This document shows, piece after piece, positions 40,004 to 47,318 of a stretch of 64,000 nucleotides of DNA (the stretch's first letter is position 1; every line of letters begins with the position of its first letter). The stretch is from Burkholderia sp052045245 (GTDB lineage: Bacteria > Pseudomonadota > Gammaproteobacteria > Burkholderiales > Burkholderiaceae): assembly GCF_052045245.1 (NCBI RefSeq), contig NZ_JBQEON010000016.1:62001-126000 (forward strand), in the 5' to 3' direction. Both the position numbers and the translations under genes were made by a program. The notes below the pieces were generated by a model. It was not told the DNA's origin and searched no databases. It was given only the letters and a program-made list of their open reading frames with translations.

Positions 40004-42811
40004 ATGTCCAGAATTCGTCTCGATCTCGTTGTTTTCGTCGCCGGTTTGCTCGCGGTGTGCTGGATCGGCGTCGGCTATGCCGCGTCGAACCCGCTCGCGG
40101 CGGCCGTCACGCTGCTGATCGGCGCGTGCTACGTCGCCGGTGCGTGGGAACTGCTGCGCTACCGTCAGGCGACTGCCACGCTGTCGCGCGCGGTGACCGG
40201 CCTGGCCGAACCGCCGGCGAAGCTCGACGCGTGGCTCGATACCCTGCACCCGGGCTTGCGCGGCGCCGTTCGCGCACGGATCGAAGGCGCGCGCGTCGCG
40301 CTGCCGGGCCCGTCGCTGACGCCCTATCTCGTCGGCCTGCTGGTGCTGCTCGGCATGCTCGGCACGCTGCTCGGGATGGTCGTCACGCTGAAGGGCACCG
40401 GCGCCGCGCTCGAAAGCGCCACCGACCTCGACGCGATCCGCGCGTCGCTGATCGCGCCGGTGAAGGGGCTCGGGTTCGCGTTCGGCACGTCGATCGCGGG
40501 TGTCGCGACGTCCGCGATGCTCGGCCTGCTGTCCGCGCTCGTGCGCCGCGAGCGGATCGACGCGGGCCAGCAGCTCGACGCGACGATCGCGACGACGCTG
40601 CGCGTGCATTCGTCCGCGCACCAGCGCGACGAATCGTTCCGGCTGCTGCAGCGCCAGGCCGACGTGATGCCGGCGCTGGTCGACCGGCTGCAGACGATGA
40701 TGACGACGCTCGAGGCGCGCAGCGTCGCGCTGCACGATCGTCAGGTCGAAAGCCAGCAGGCGTTTTTCGACCGTACCGAGCGGGCATATGCGGGCCTGGC
40801 CTCGAACGTCGGCGACGCGCTGAAGGAAAGCGCCGCCGAAAGCGCGCGCGTGGCCGGTGCCGCGCTGCAGCCGGTCGTCGCCGCGACGATGACGGGGCTG
40901 GCGCAGGAGATGCACGCGCTGCGCGACACCGTGACGGGCGCCGTGCAACGCCAGCTCGACGGGCTGACGGACGGCTTCGAGAAGACCACCGAAAACGTGA
41001 CGGCCGTGTGGAACCGCGCGCTCGACGCGCAGCGCCGCGAGGGCGACGCCGTCGCGCAGCAGTTGCAGACGACGCTCGGCCAGTTCACCGACACTTTCTC
41101 GCAGCGCTCGACGGATCTGCTGGAAGGCGTCGCGACGCGCCTCGAATCGACCGAGCGCCGTCTGTCGGACGTGTGGCGCGATGCGCTCGCGCGCCAGGAG
41201 CAGGTGGGCGAGGCGCTGGCCGGCCAGCATGCGCAGGCGCTGGGCGAAGCCGCCGCGACGTTCGAGCGGCATTCGGGGGCGGCGCTCGCCGCGATGCGCG
41301 AATCGCATGCGGGGCTGCAGACGCAACTGGCCGCGCGCGATGAAGCGCGCCTGTCGGCATGGAACGACTTGCTTGCCGCGATGGCGACGAAGCTCGGCGA
41401 CGAATGGCAGCGCGCGGGCGCGCACAGTGCGGGCCGCCAACAGGAGGTCTGCGACGCGCTCGCACAAACGACGCGCGATCTGACCGCGCAAGCCGCAACG
41501 TTCGAACAACGCTCGGCCGATCTGCTGGCGACGATCCGCGATTCGCATACGGGCTTGCAGACGCAACTCGCCGCACGCGATGAAGCACGCCTGTCGGCAT
41601 GGAACGACTCGCTCGCCGCGATGGCGACGAAGCTCGGCGACGAATGGCAACGCGCGGGTGTGCATAGCGCGGGCCGCCAGCAGGAAATCTGCGACGCGCT
41701 CGCACAAACGACGCGCGATCTGACCGCACAAGCGTCCACGTTCGAACAACGCTCGGCCGACCTGCTGGCGACGATCCGCGATTCGCATACGGGCCTGCAG
41801 ACCCAACTCGCTGCACGCGATGAAGCACGCCTGTCGGCATGGAACGACTCGCTTGCCGCGATGGCGACGAAGCTCGGCGACGAATGGCAGCGCGCGGGCG
41901 TACACAGCGCGGGCCGTCAGCAGGAAATCTGCGACGCGCTCGCACAAACGACGCGCGATCTGACCGCTCAAGCTGCAACGTTCGAACAACGCTCGGCCGA
42001 CCTGCTGGCGACGATCCGCGATTCGCATACGGGCCTGCAGACGCAACTCGCTGCACGCGACGAAGCCCGCTTGTCCGCCTGGAACGACTCGCTGGCCGCG
42101 ATGGCCGCCGCGCTGCGCGACGAATGGGCGCGGACGAGCGCCCAGGCCGCGACGCGCCAGCAGGACATCTGCGACACGCTGACCCGCACCGCGAACGACA
42201 TCACCGCGCAGGCGCAGGTGCACGCAAGCGACACGATCAACGAAATTGCGCGCCTCGTGCAGGCCGCGTCGGAAGCGCCGAAGGCCGCGGCCGACGTCGT
42301 CGCCGAGCTGCGCCAGCGCCTGTCCGACAGCATGGTGCGCGACACCGCGATGCTCGAGGAGCGCAGCCGCCTGCTCGCGACGCTCGAGACGCTGCTCGGC
42401 GCGGTCAACCACGCGTCGACCGAGCAGCGCACCGCGATCGATGCACTCGTCAGCACGTCGGCCGATCTGCTCGATCGCGTCGGCGCGCGCTTCAACGATG
42501 CCGTCGATGCCGAAACGCGCAAGCTCGATGCGGTGACCGCGCAGGTCACGGCCGGCGCGGTCGAGGTCGCGAGCCTCGGCGATGCGTTCGGTTCGGCCGT
42601 GCAGGTATTCGGCGAGTCGAACGACAAGCTGCTGAACCACCTGCAGCGCATCGAGGCCGCGCTCGAGAAATCGCTCGCGCGCAGCGACGAGCAGCTCGAG
42701 TACTACGTCGCGCAGGCGCGCGAGGTGATCGACCTGAGCATGATGTCGCAGAAGCAGATCGTCGAAGACCTGCAGCACATCGCCGGTCGGCGCGCATCGG
42801 TCGGAGCGTAA
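40004..42811 (+). CDS. DUF802 protein with MotA/ExbB/ZorA-like channel domain and long coiled-coil tail
   Basis: 935 aa. Four membrane segments are seen: about 7-29, 31-50, 104-130 and 155-182. The third and fourth (LVGLLVLLGMLGTLLGMVVTLKGTG and GLGFAFGTSIAGVATSAMLGLLSALV) have the Gly-rich LGTLLG and GTSIAG patterns of MotA/TolQ/ExbB proton channels. The remaining 740 residues are a cytoplasmic Ala/Gln/Glu-rich coiled coil with four 80-residue tandem repeats (about residues 420-739). The length and layout resemble ZorA of Zorya defence. The next gene encodes the matching MotB-like subunit three bases downstream. Predicted role: ion-driven inner-membrane motor or force transducer. Cargo unknown. 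Confidence 0.8.
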   Translation: MSRIRLDLVVFVAGLLAVCWIGVGYAASNPLAAAVTLLIGACYVAGAWELLRYRQATATLSRAVTGLAEPPAKLDAWLDTLHPGLRGAVRARIEGARVALPGPSLTPYLVGLLVLLGMLGTLLGMVVTLKGTGAALESATDLDAIRASLIAPVKGLGFAFGTSIAGVATSAMLGLLSALVRRERIDAGQQLDATIATTLRVHSSAHQRDESFRLLQRQADVMPALVDRLQTMMTTLEARSVALHDRQVESQQAFFDRTERAYAGLASNVGDALKESAAESARVAGAALQPVVAATMTGLAQEMHALRDTVTGAVQRQLDGLTDGFEKTTENVTAVWNRALDAQRREGDAVAQQLQTTLGQFTDTFSQRSTDLLEGVATRLESTERRLSDVWRDALARQEQVGEALAGQHAQALGEAAATFERHSGAALAAMRESHAGLQTQLAARDEARLSAWNDLLAAMATKLGDEWQRAGAHSAGRQQEVCDALAQTTRDLTAQAATFEQRSADLLATIRDSHTGLQTQLAARDEARLSAWNDSLAAMATKLGDEWQRAGVHSAGRQQEICDALAQTTRDLTAQASTFEQRSADLLATIRDSHTGLQTQLAARDEARLSAWNDSLAAMATKLGDEWQRAGVHSAGRQQEICDALAQTTRDLTAQAATFEQRSADLLATIRDSHTGLQTQLAARDEARLSAWNDSLAAMAAALRDEWARTSAQAATRQQDICDTLTRTANDITAQAQVHASDTINEIARLVQAASEAPKAAADVVAELRQRLSDSMVRDTAMLEERSRLLATLETLLGAVNHASTEQRTAIDALVSTSADLLDRVGARFNDAVDAETRKLDAVTAQVTAGAVEVASLGDAFGSAVQVFGESNDKLLNHLQRIEAALEKSLARSDEQLEYYVAQAREVIDLSMMSQKQIVEDLQHIAGRRASVGA
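41261..42220 (+). repeat. Four tandem 240-bp repeats in the DUF802 gene
   Basis: The anchor CTGTCGGCATGGAACGAC returns at an exact 240-base step near 41351, 41591, 41831 and, diverged, 42071. Copies 2 and 3 are almost identical at DNA level, copy 4 has diverged. Each copy encodes 80 residues containing FEQRSADLLATIRDSH, then ARDEARLSAWNDSLAAMATKLGDEW and ALAQTTRDLTAQ. The near-identity points to recent duplication or repeat exchange. Confidence 0.85.
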
Positions 42812-42814
42812 CGC

Positions 42815-43459
42815 ATGCACGACGAAATCGACGACGGCGCGCCGGCCGCGCCGGTCTGGCCCGCGTTTGCCGACCTGATGTCGGTGCTGCTCGGCGCGTT
42901 CGTGCTGATCCTCGTCGGCGTGATCGGCATGCAGCTGCAGCTCACGTCGAAGCTCGAGGAAGCGGTGCGCGCGCGCCAGCAGGAAGCACAGCAGCGCAAG
43001 TCGCTCGAGGAGGCGCTCGCCGGGCCGCTCGCGGCCGGCCGCGTGACGCTCGTGAACGGCCGCATCGGCATCAGCGGCAACGTGCTGTTCGCGCTGAACT
43101 CCGACCAGCTTCAGCCCGCGGGCCGCGATCTGTTGAAGACGCTGGCCGGGCCGCTGGCCGCGTACCTGAAGACGCGCGACGAGATCCTGATGGTCAGCGG
43201 CTTTGCCGACGACCAGCAGGTGCATGCCGGCAACCGCCAGTTCGCGGACAACTGGGAACTGTCGGCCAAGCGCGCGCTGACGGTCACGCGTGCGCTGATC
43301 GACGCCGGCGTGCCGGCGCCGTCGGTGTTCGCGGCGGCGTTCGGCTCGGAGCAGCCGGTCAGCTCGAATGCGGACGATGAAGGCCGCGCGAAGAACCGCC
43401 GCGTGGAGATCGCGCCGGTGCCGCGCAAGACCGCATCGAGCGGAGGGAAGGCGAAGTGA
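42815..43459 (+). CDS. OmpA/MotB-like protein with peptidoglycan-binding domain (ZorB-like)
   Basis: 214 aa. The N-terminal WPAFADLMSVLLGAFVLILVGVIG is one membrane helix with Asp20 at the site of the MotB/ExbD proton-accepting Asp. A helical linker follows (residues 45-70), then an OmpA C-like domain with FALNSDQLQPAG, LMVSGFADDQQ and the peptidoglycan motif NWELSAKRALTVTRAL to GRAKNRRVEI. It would be the stator's anchor partner of the DUF802 protein. The start at 42815 follows CGGAG. Its stop overlaps the next GTG start (GTGA). Confidence 0.85.
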   Translation: MHDEIDDGAPAAPVWPAFADLMSVLLGAFVLILVGVIGMQLQLTSKLEEAVRARQQEAQQRKSLEEALAGPLAAGRVTLVNGRIGISGNVLFALNSDQLQPAGRDLLKTLAGPLAAYLKTRDEILMVSGFADDQQVHAGNRQFADNWELSAKRALTVTRALIDAGVPAPSVFAAAFGSEQPVSSNADDEGRAKNRRVEIAPVPRKTASSGGKAK

Positions 43460-44091
43460 CGGACGACGCGACGCACGTGCGCGCGACGCTCGATGCGTGG
43501 CGCGAGCAGGGCGCGGACCGGCTCGATCCGGTGCGCTTTCATCGGCTCGACGCGCTCGAGAAGCGCGCGGCCGCGCTCGACGGCGATGCGCGCGCGTTGC
43601 TCGACGGGCGGCTTGCCGCGTTGCTGGAAGGGTTTGCGGAGAGGGTCGCGCGGGCCGATGCAGCGGCCGCCGCACGCGAGATCGTGCAAGTCACGGCACC
43701 CGCGCCGGTGCGCAGCGGGCTCGGCGAGCTCGTCGCCCGGCTCGCGCGCGATGCGCAGGCCGACCGGCGCGGGATCGATCCCGAACTGATCGACTATTTC
43801 CGCACGATGTGGTCGAAGGTCCGCACCGAGCAGCAGTATCGCCAGTCGCTCGACCAGGTGCCGCGCAACGCGGGGCCGCTCAATTCGAACAGCCTCGTGC
43901 ATCGCTCGCTCGCGACGATGCGCGAGCTGTCGCCGGAATACCTGCAGCAATTCCTGTCGTATATCGATGCGCTGGCGTGGCTCGAGGATCTCGCCGGCGG
44001 CGCCGCGCAGCCCGAGAAGGACGCGCCGCGCGCGAAGGCCGCGAAAGCGGTGAAGCCGGCGAAGAAGACCACGCGCGCCAAGGCGCGATAA
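43456..44091 (+). CDS. DUF2894 protein (last gene of the motor-like operon)
   Basis: 211 aa, soluble. GTG start at 43456 overlapping the stop of the OmpA-like gene, with GGAGG upstream. It is helical with LARDAQADRRGIDPELIDYFRTMWSKVRTEQQYRQSLDQVP and HRSLATMRELSPEYLQQFLSYIDALAWLEDL, matching DUF2894 of beta-proteobacteria. It ends in a Lys/Ala-rich tail (KAAKAVKPAKKTTRAKAR), which may bind nucleic acid or membrane. Function unknown. Tight coupling says it works with the motor. Confidence 0.75.
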   Translation: MTDDATHVRATLDAWREQGADRLDPVRFHRLDALEKRAAALDGDARALLDGRLAALLEGFAERVARADAAAAAREIVQVTAPAPVRSGLGELVARLARDAQADRRGIDPELIDYFRTMWSKVRTEQQYRQSLDQVPRNAGPLNSNSLVHRSLATMRELSPEYLQQFLSYIDALAWLEDLAGGAAQPEKDAPRAKAAKAVKPAKKTTRAKAR

Positions 44092-44125
44092 CACGCGCGT
44101 TCCGGCCGCGCCGGTCGCGTCCGGC

Positions 44126-44698
44126 CTAGCGGCCGGTTGCCTGTTCGTCGATCGCCGCCCGCAGCGCGTGCAACGCATCGGTCAGCGCCGACGCGAACGG
44201 CGGATGCGCGGCGATGCCCGCCGCGTCGAGCTGGCAGCCGAGGATCGGCAACGTGATCGACGCGCGCTCGACGAGGCACGCCGACATGACCGACAGCGTT
44301 TCCCGCAGCGCCGCGTCCGCATGCGTGGCACGCGGCGACGCGTTCAATATCGCGACCGGCTTGTACACGACCGCTTCGCATCCCACGACCCAGTCCAGCG
44401 CATTCTTCATCACGCCCGTCACGCCGTGCGCATATTCCGGGCTCGCGATCAGCACGCCGTCGGCGGCGTTCAGCCGCTCGATCAGGTCGCGCACCGCGGC
44501 CGGCGACGGAGATTCGGCATCGGGATTGAACAGCGGAAATTCACCGAGGCGATCGAAACGCGCGATGCGCATTCCGCGCGGCGCGACGCGTGCTGCCGCG
44601 TCCAGCAGCGCCGCGTTGTACGACTGCGCACGCAGGCTGCCGCACAGCGCGACGATATCGATGCAGCGCCCGGAATCGGTGCGGGTTTCGTTGTCCAT
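44126..44698 (-). CDS. NADPH-dependent FMN reductase family protein
   Basis: 190 aa flavodoxin-like fold. GSLRAQSYNAALL binds the FMN phosphate and SPEYAHGVTGVMKNALDWV is the conserved signature of the family (ChrR, YieF, SsuE relatives). It reduces flavins, quinones or metals with NAD(P)H. It is convergent with the DUF2894 gene, with an inverted repeat-rich spacer. Confidence 0.88.
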   Translation of the reverse strand: MDNETRTDSGRCIDIVALCGSLRAQSYNAALLDAAARVAPRGMRIARFDRLGEFPLFNPDAESPSPAAVRDLIERLNAADGVLIASPEYAHGVTGVMKNALDWVVGCEAVVYKPVAILNASPRATHADAALRETLSVMSACLVERASITLPILGCQLDAAGIAAHPPFASALTDALHALRAAIDEQATGR

Positions 44699-44752
44699 TG
44701 CGGAATGTGTCGATGCGTGGCTCGCGCGGCGGTGGCGCGCGGATCCGGCGAA

Positions 44753-45448
44753 TTATCGCATCGGTGCGCGAGCGAGGTGAGCAACGTGGGCGACCGGACG
44801 CGCGTGGCCGACACCGCGCACGGGATGCCATTCGGGTTCGCTACGCCGTGCATTCACGTCTGGACACCTGACGGCATCGACGTCGGTCATCGCGGTTGCC
44901 TGCGCCAGTTCATCGAGTGTCCAGCCTTTGCCGAGCAACAGCCGGCGCGTGTGCAGCGCGCCGTGCACGTGATCCGCGACGGTTTCGCCGAGATAACGCA
45001 GCGCACGGCCTTCGACGTCGACGAAGCCGTGGCGGTAGTCGTGCGCGAGCGCGGTCCACAGCTGCGCCGCGCCGACCGACTGGCGCGCGCCGCTGATGAG
45101 GCACAGGCCCGCGTCGAGCCCCCATCGATACAGCGTCGTCGCGAGGCCCTTGCGTTGCGCGGACCCGCGCAGCCGCGTGTGCGGCGCGCGCAGGTAGCGG
45201 TCCGCGCGGCGCGGGAGTTCGGGCAAGCGGTTGAAGATCGTGTAGCCGGCGAGCTGCCGGGCCGCCGGATCCTCGACGTAAAGGAAGTATTCGCCGTCCG
45301 CCTCGCGGTGGCGGACGATCAGGCCCGAGCCGCCGAGCGCGACGGCCGGCAGGCCGTGCAGGCGATGGCCCGGCTGGTGCAGACGTGCGTAGAGCGTGTC
45401 GAGTTCATCGTCGATGTCGTGCTGGGAATGCTGTACGTCGATACGCAT
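44753..45448 (-). CDS. Putative GNAT-like acetyltransferase
   Basis: 231 aa. It contains ARQLAGYTIFNRLPELPRRADRYLRAPHTRLRGSAQRKGLATTLYRWGLDAG, a region like GNAT motif A (the R-x-x-G-x-A-T-x-L part), and ISGARQSVGAAQLWTAL, seen in distant phage and bacterial GNATs. The N-terminal DDELDTLYARLHQPGHR part is not recognised. The C-terminal tail (RRSEPEWHPVRGV) is low-complexity. The identification is tentative. Nothing in the neighbourhood indicates a substrate. Confidence 0.5.
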   Translation of the reverse strand: MRIDVQHSQHDIDDELDTLYARLHQPGHRLHGLPAVALGGSGLIVRHREADGEYFLYVEDPAARQLAGYTIFNRLPELPRRADRYLRAPHTRLRGSAQRKGLATTLYRWGLDAGLCLISGARQSVGAAQLWTALAHDYRHGFVDVEGRALRYLGETVADHVHGALHTRRLLLGKGWTLDELAQATAMTDVDAVRCPDVNARRSEPEWHPVRGVGHARPVAHVAHLARAPMR

Positions 45449-45552
45449 GGCAAAGGGCGCCCGTCTCGGGCGCGTCGAGAAAGTGGGTCATGGCAACGGG
45501 AAACGGAAATGGAAGCGGCCCCCGGGCTCGACGCGCGAGCCGGGGCCGCGAA

Positions 45553-45639
45553 TCAGCTGGGGATGTGCTGGAAACCGGCGGCGATCGCGGCGAGGCCCGC
45601 GATGCAGAGTGCGAACAGGATCAGGACTTTGTGGATCAC
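45553..45639 (-). CDS. 28-residue membrane peptide
   Basis: GTG start at 45639, preceded by AAGAGGAGA with ideal spacing. The product, starting MIHKVLILFALCIAGLAAIA and ending AGFQHIPS, is a single hydrophobic helix with a short polar end. It lies alone between the GNAT-like gene and the ICMT-like gene. It is too short for most gene finders. It may be a real small membrane protein, and no function is known. Confidence 0.5.
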   Translation of the reverse strand: MIHKVLILFALCIAGLAAIAAGFQHIPS

Positions 45640-45906
45640 GCCTCTCTCCTCTTGAATGCGCGGCGCCGAAGGGCGGGGCCGCGGAGACGGTGATGGCGGG
45701 CACGGCCCGCGCGGCCGTCGTGCGCGACGACGGTCGGAGGTCCGGGCGACGGGGCGCACGCGGACGGTCAGCACCATACGCGACGCGCCGGGGGCGGGCA
45801 ATCGGACTGCGGGAGAAAAGCGACGAAAGGGGGCGAATCGCGGGGGATTCGCGACAATTGGTCGCAACAGGGGGCGGGCCGATGCCGCATCCCGGCGCTT
45901 GTCGCC

Positions 45907-47190
45907 TCACCCCGCCTGCCGCCCCCCGAATGCCTGCCTGATCCGCGCGAACAACCCATGCTGCGCGATCCACTCCGCATACGCGCGATAGTCCGGATCC
46001 CGCATCAAATGCCGCTCCTCGGTCTTCGCCCGCGTGTAATAGATCAGGTTGACCGCGACGAGCCCCGCGCAGTGCATCAGCCCGATCTGCCAGCCGAGCG
46101 GCTCGACGAACGGCACCGACACCATCCAGTACGACAGGTTCTTCGTGATGTATGCCGGATGCTTCGTGAAGCGGTACGGGCCCGACGTGATGATCCCGCG
46201 GTTCGTGAGGTTCGAGAACCGCAAGCCGAACGAGATCGTCGACAGCGCGTAAGTCATCAGCAGCAGGATGATGACGGCGCCCCAGATCACCCGCAGTGTC
46301 GGCGCGGACAGCAGCCAGTTGTCCCAGAACAGCGAACCTTCATAGCGGATGTAGTTGTTCGAGATCAGCGACCAGAACGGCTGGTAGCACATCAGCGCGG
46401 CGACCCAGCCGAGCGTGGTCGGCTCGACGGTGCGCACGTGGCTGTCGAGGATGCGGAACGTGCACAGGTAGCCGACGGTGCCAAACATCAGGTCCATCGT
46501 GAACGACAGGTCGTACAGGAACACGAAGGTCGCGATCGTCATCGGCGCGTTCACGGCGTGCGTGAGCGACGCGCTCAGGTGATCGGCGTCCTTCGACAGG
46601 TAGACGGTCATCAGCGGCAGGAAGAACGCCTTCACGCCCCAGCCGGCGAGCATCTCGCGCACGGGCTGCCAGCTCGCGGGCTGCTCGCGGCGGAACAGGA
46701 AGCGGCCCCACAGCAGGTACGCGTCGTCGGTTTCGCGCTGGTGGCGATCCATCCACGCGAAATAGAACGGTGCGGCGACGATCACGTACGGCGCGAGCGA
46801 ACGCAGCAGCGACCAGAACGGCAGGTAGAACGCGCCGTGATATTCGGGCAGCAGCCAGTAGATCATCCCGATGCCGGCGTAGATCGACGTCAGCGCGCCG
46901 AGCCGCGTCGCGATGCGGGCCAGCCCGAGCGGGCGCACGGCCTGCCGCGACAGTCCCGCGCTCGGGCGCAGGTAGACGCGCGAGATGAAGATTTCGTGCA
47001 GCGCGATCGTGCCGATGATCGCGAGGCTCGCGATGACCGCGCGGGTGGCCGCGTCGAGGCCCGGCTGGTCGCGCGTGATCCATAGCGCGAACAGGCCGGC
47101 CGCGATGCCGAGCAGGCCGGCGCGAAATGGCGTGGCGGAACGGGGCGGGCGGTCCTGGGCCGCGGCGATGCCGTCGAGCGTGGAATTCAT
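45907..47190 (-). CDS. Multi-pass membrane protein with ICMT/PEMT-like C-terminal domain
   Basis: 427 aa with about ten hydrophobic segments. The C-terminal 110 residues (RGIITSGPYRFTKHPAYITKNLSYWM and YTRAKTEERHLMRDPDYRAYAEW) are the hallmark of isoprenylcysteine carboxyl methyltransferase/phospholipid methyltransferase relatives. The N-terminal half is an unusual extra membrane region. Probable role: methylation of a membrane lipid or small molecule. The start at 47190 follows GACGAGG. It follows the collagen-like gene on the same strand. Confidence 0.75.
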   Translation of the reverse strand: MNSTLDGIAAAQDRPPRSATPFRAGLLGIAAGLFALWITRDQPGLDAATRAVIASLAIIGTIALHEIFISRVYLRPSAGLSRQAVRPLGLARIATRLGALTSIYAGIGMIYWLLPEYHGAFYLPFWSLLRSLAPYVIVAAPFYFAWMDRHQRETDDAYLLWGRFLFRREQPASWQPVREMLAGWGVKAFFLPLMTVYLSKDADHLSASLTHAVNAPMTIATFVFLYDLSFTMDLMFGTVGYLCTFRILDSHVRTVEPTTLGWVAALMCYQPFWSLISNNYIRYEGSLFWDNWLLSAPTLRVIWGAVIILLLMTYALSTISFGLRFSNLTNRGIITSGPYRFTKHPAYITKNLSYWMVSVPFVEPLGWQIGLMHCAGLVAVNLIYYTRAKTEERHLMRDPDYRAYAEWIAQHGLFARIRQAFGGRQAG

Positions 47191-47318
47191 GATCGGATCC
47201 TCGTCGGGATGAGGGCCGGCGCCCCCGCTTGGCGGGTGACGCCGGCCGTCGGCCGGGCTTGGAATGGGTATGTGCCCGGCCATTGGCCTGTGGTTCTGAT
47301 ACGTGAAGCGTTACGTCG

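Noticed and set aside
39719..43675. A very long minus-strand reading frame opposite the DUF802 operon
   Set aside because: It is a shadow of the GC-rich coding strand, Arg- and Ala-rich, without start signals. The plus-strand genes have overlaps, ribosome-binding sites and recognisable motifs.
45457..45473. GCGCCCG-TCT-CGGGCGC near the start of the GNAT-like gene, considered as a terminator
   Set aside because: It lies just upstream of the gene start on the minus strand, has no U-tract and no gene ends there on that strand. It is left unassigned.
47242..47256. CCGGCC-GTC-GGCCGG behind the collagen-like gene, considered as a terminator
   Set aside because: Short, without U-tract and typical of high-GC sequence.
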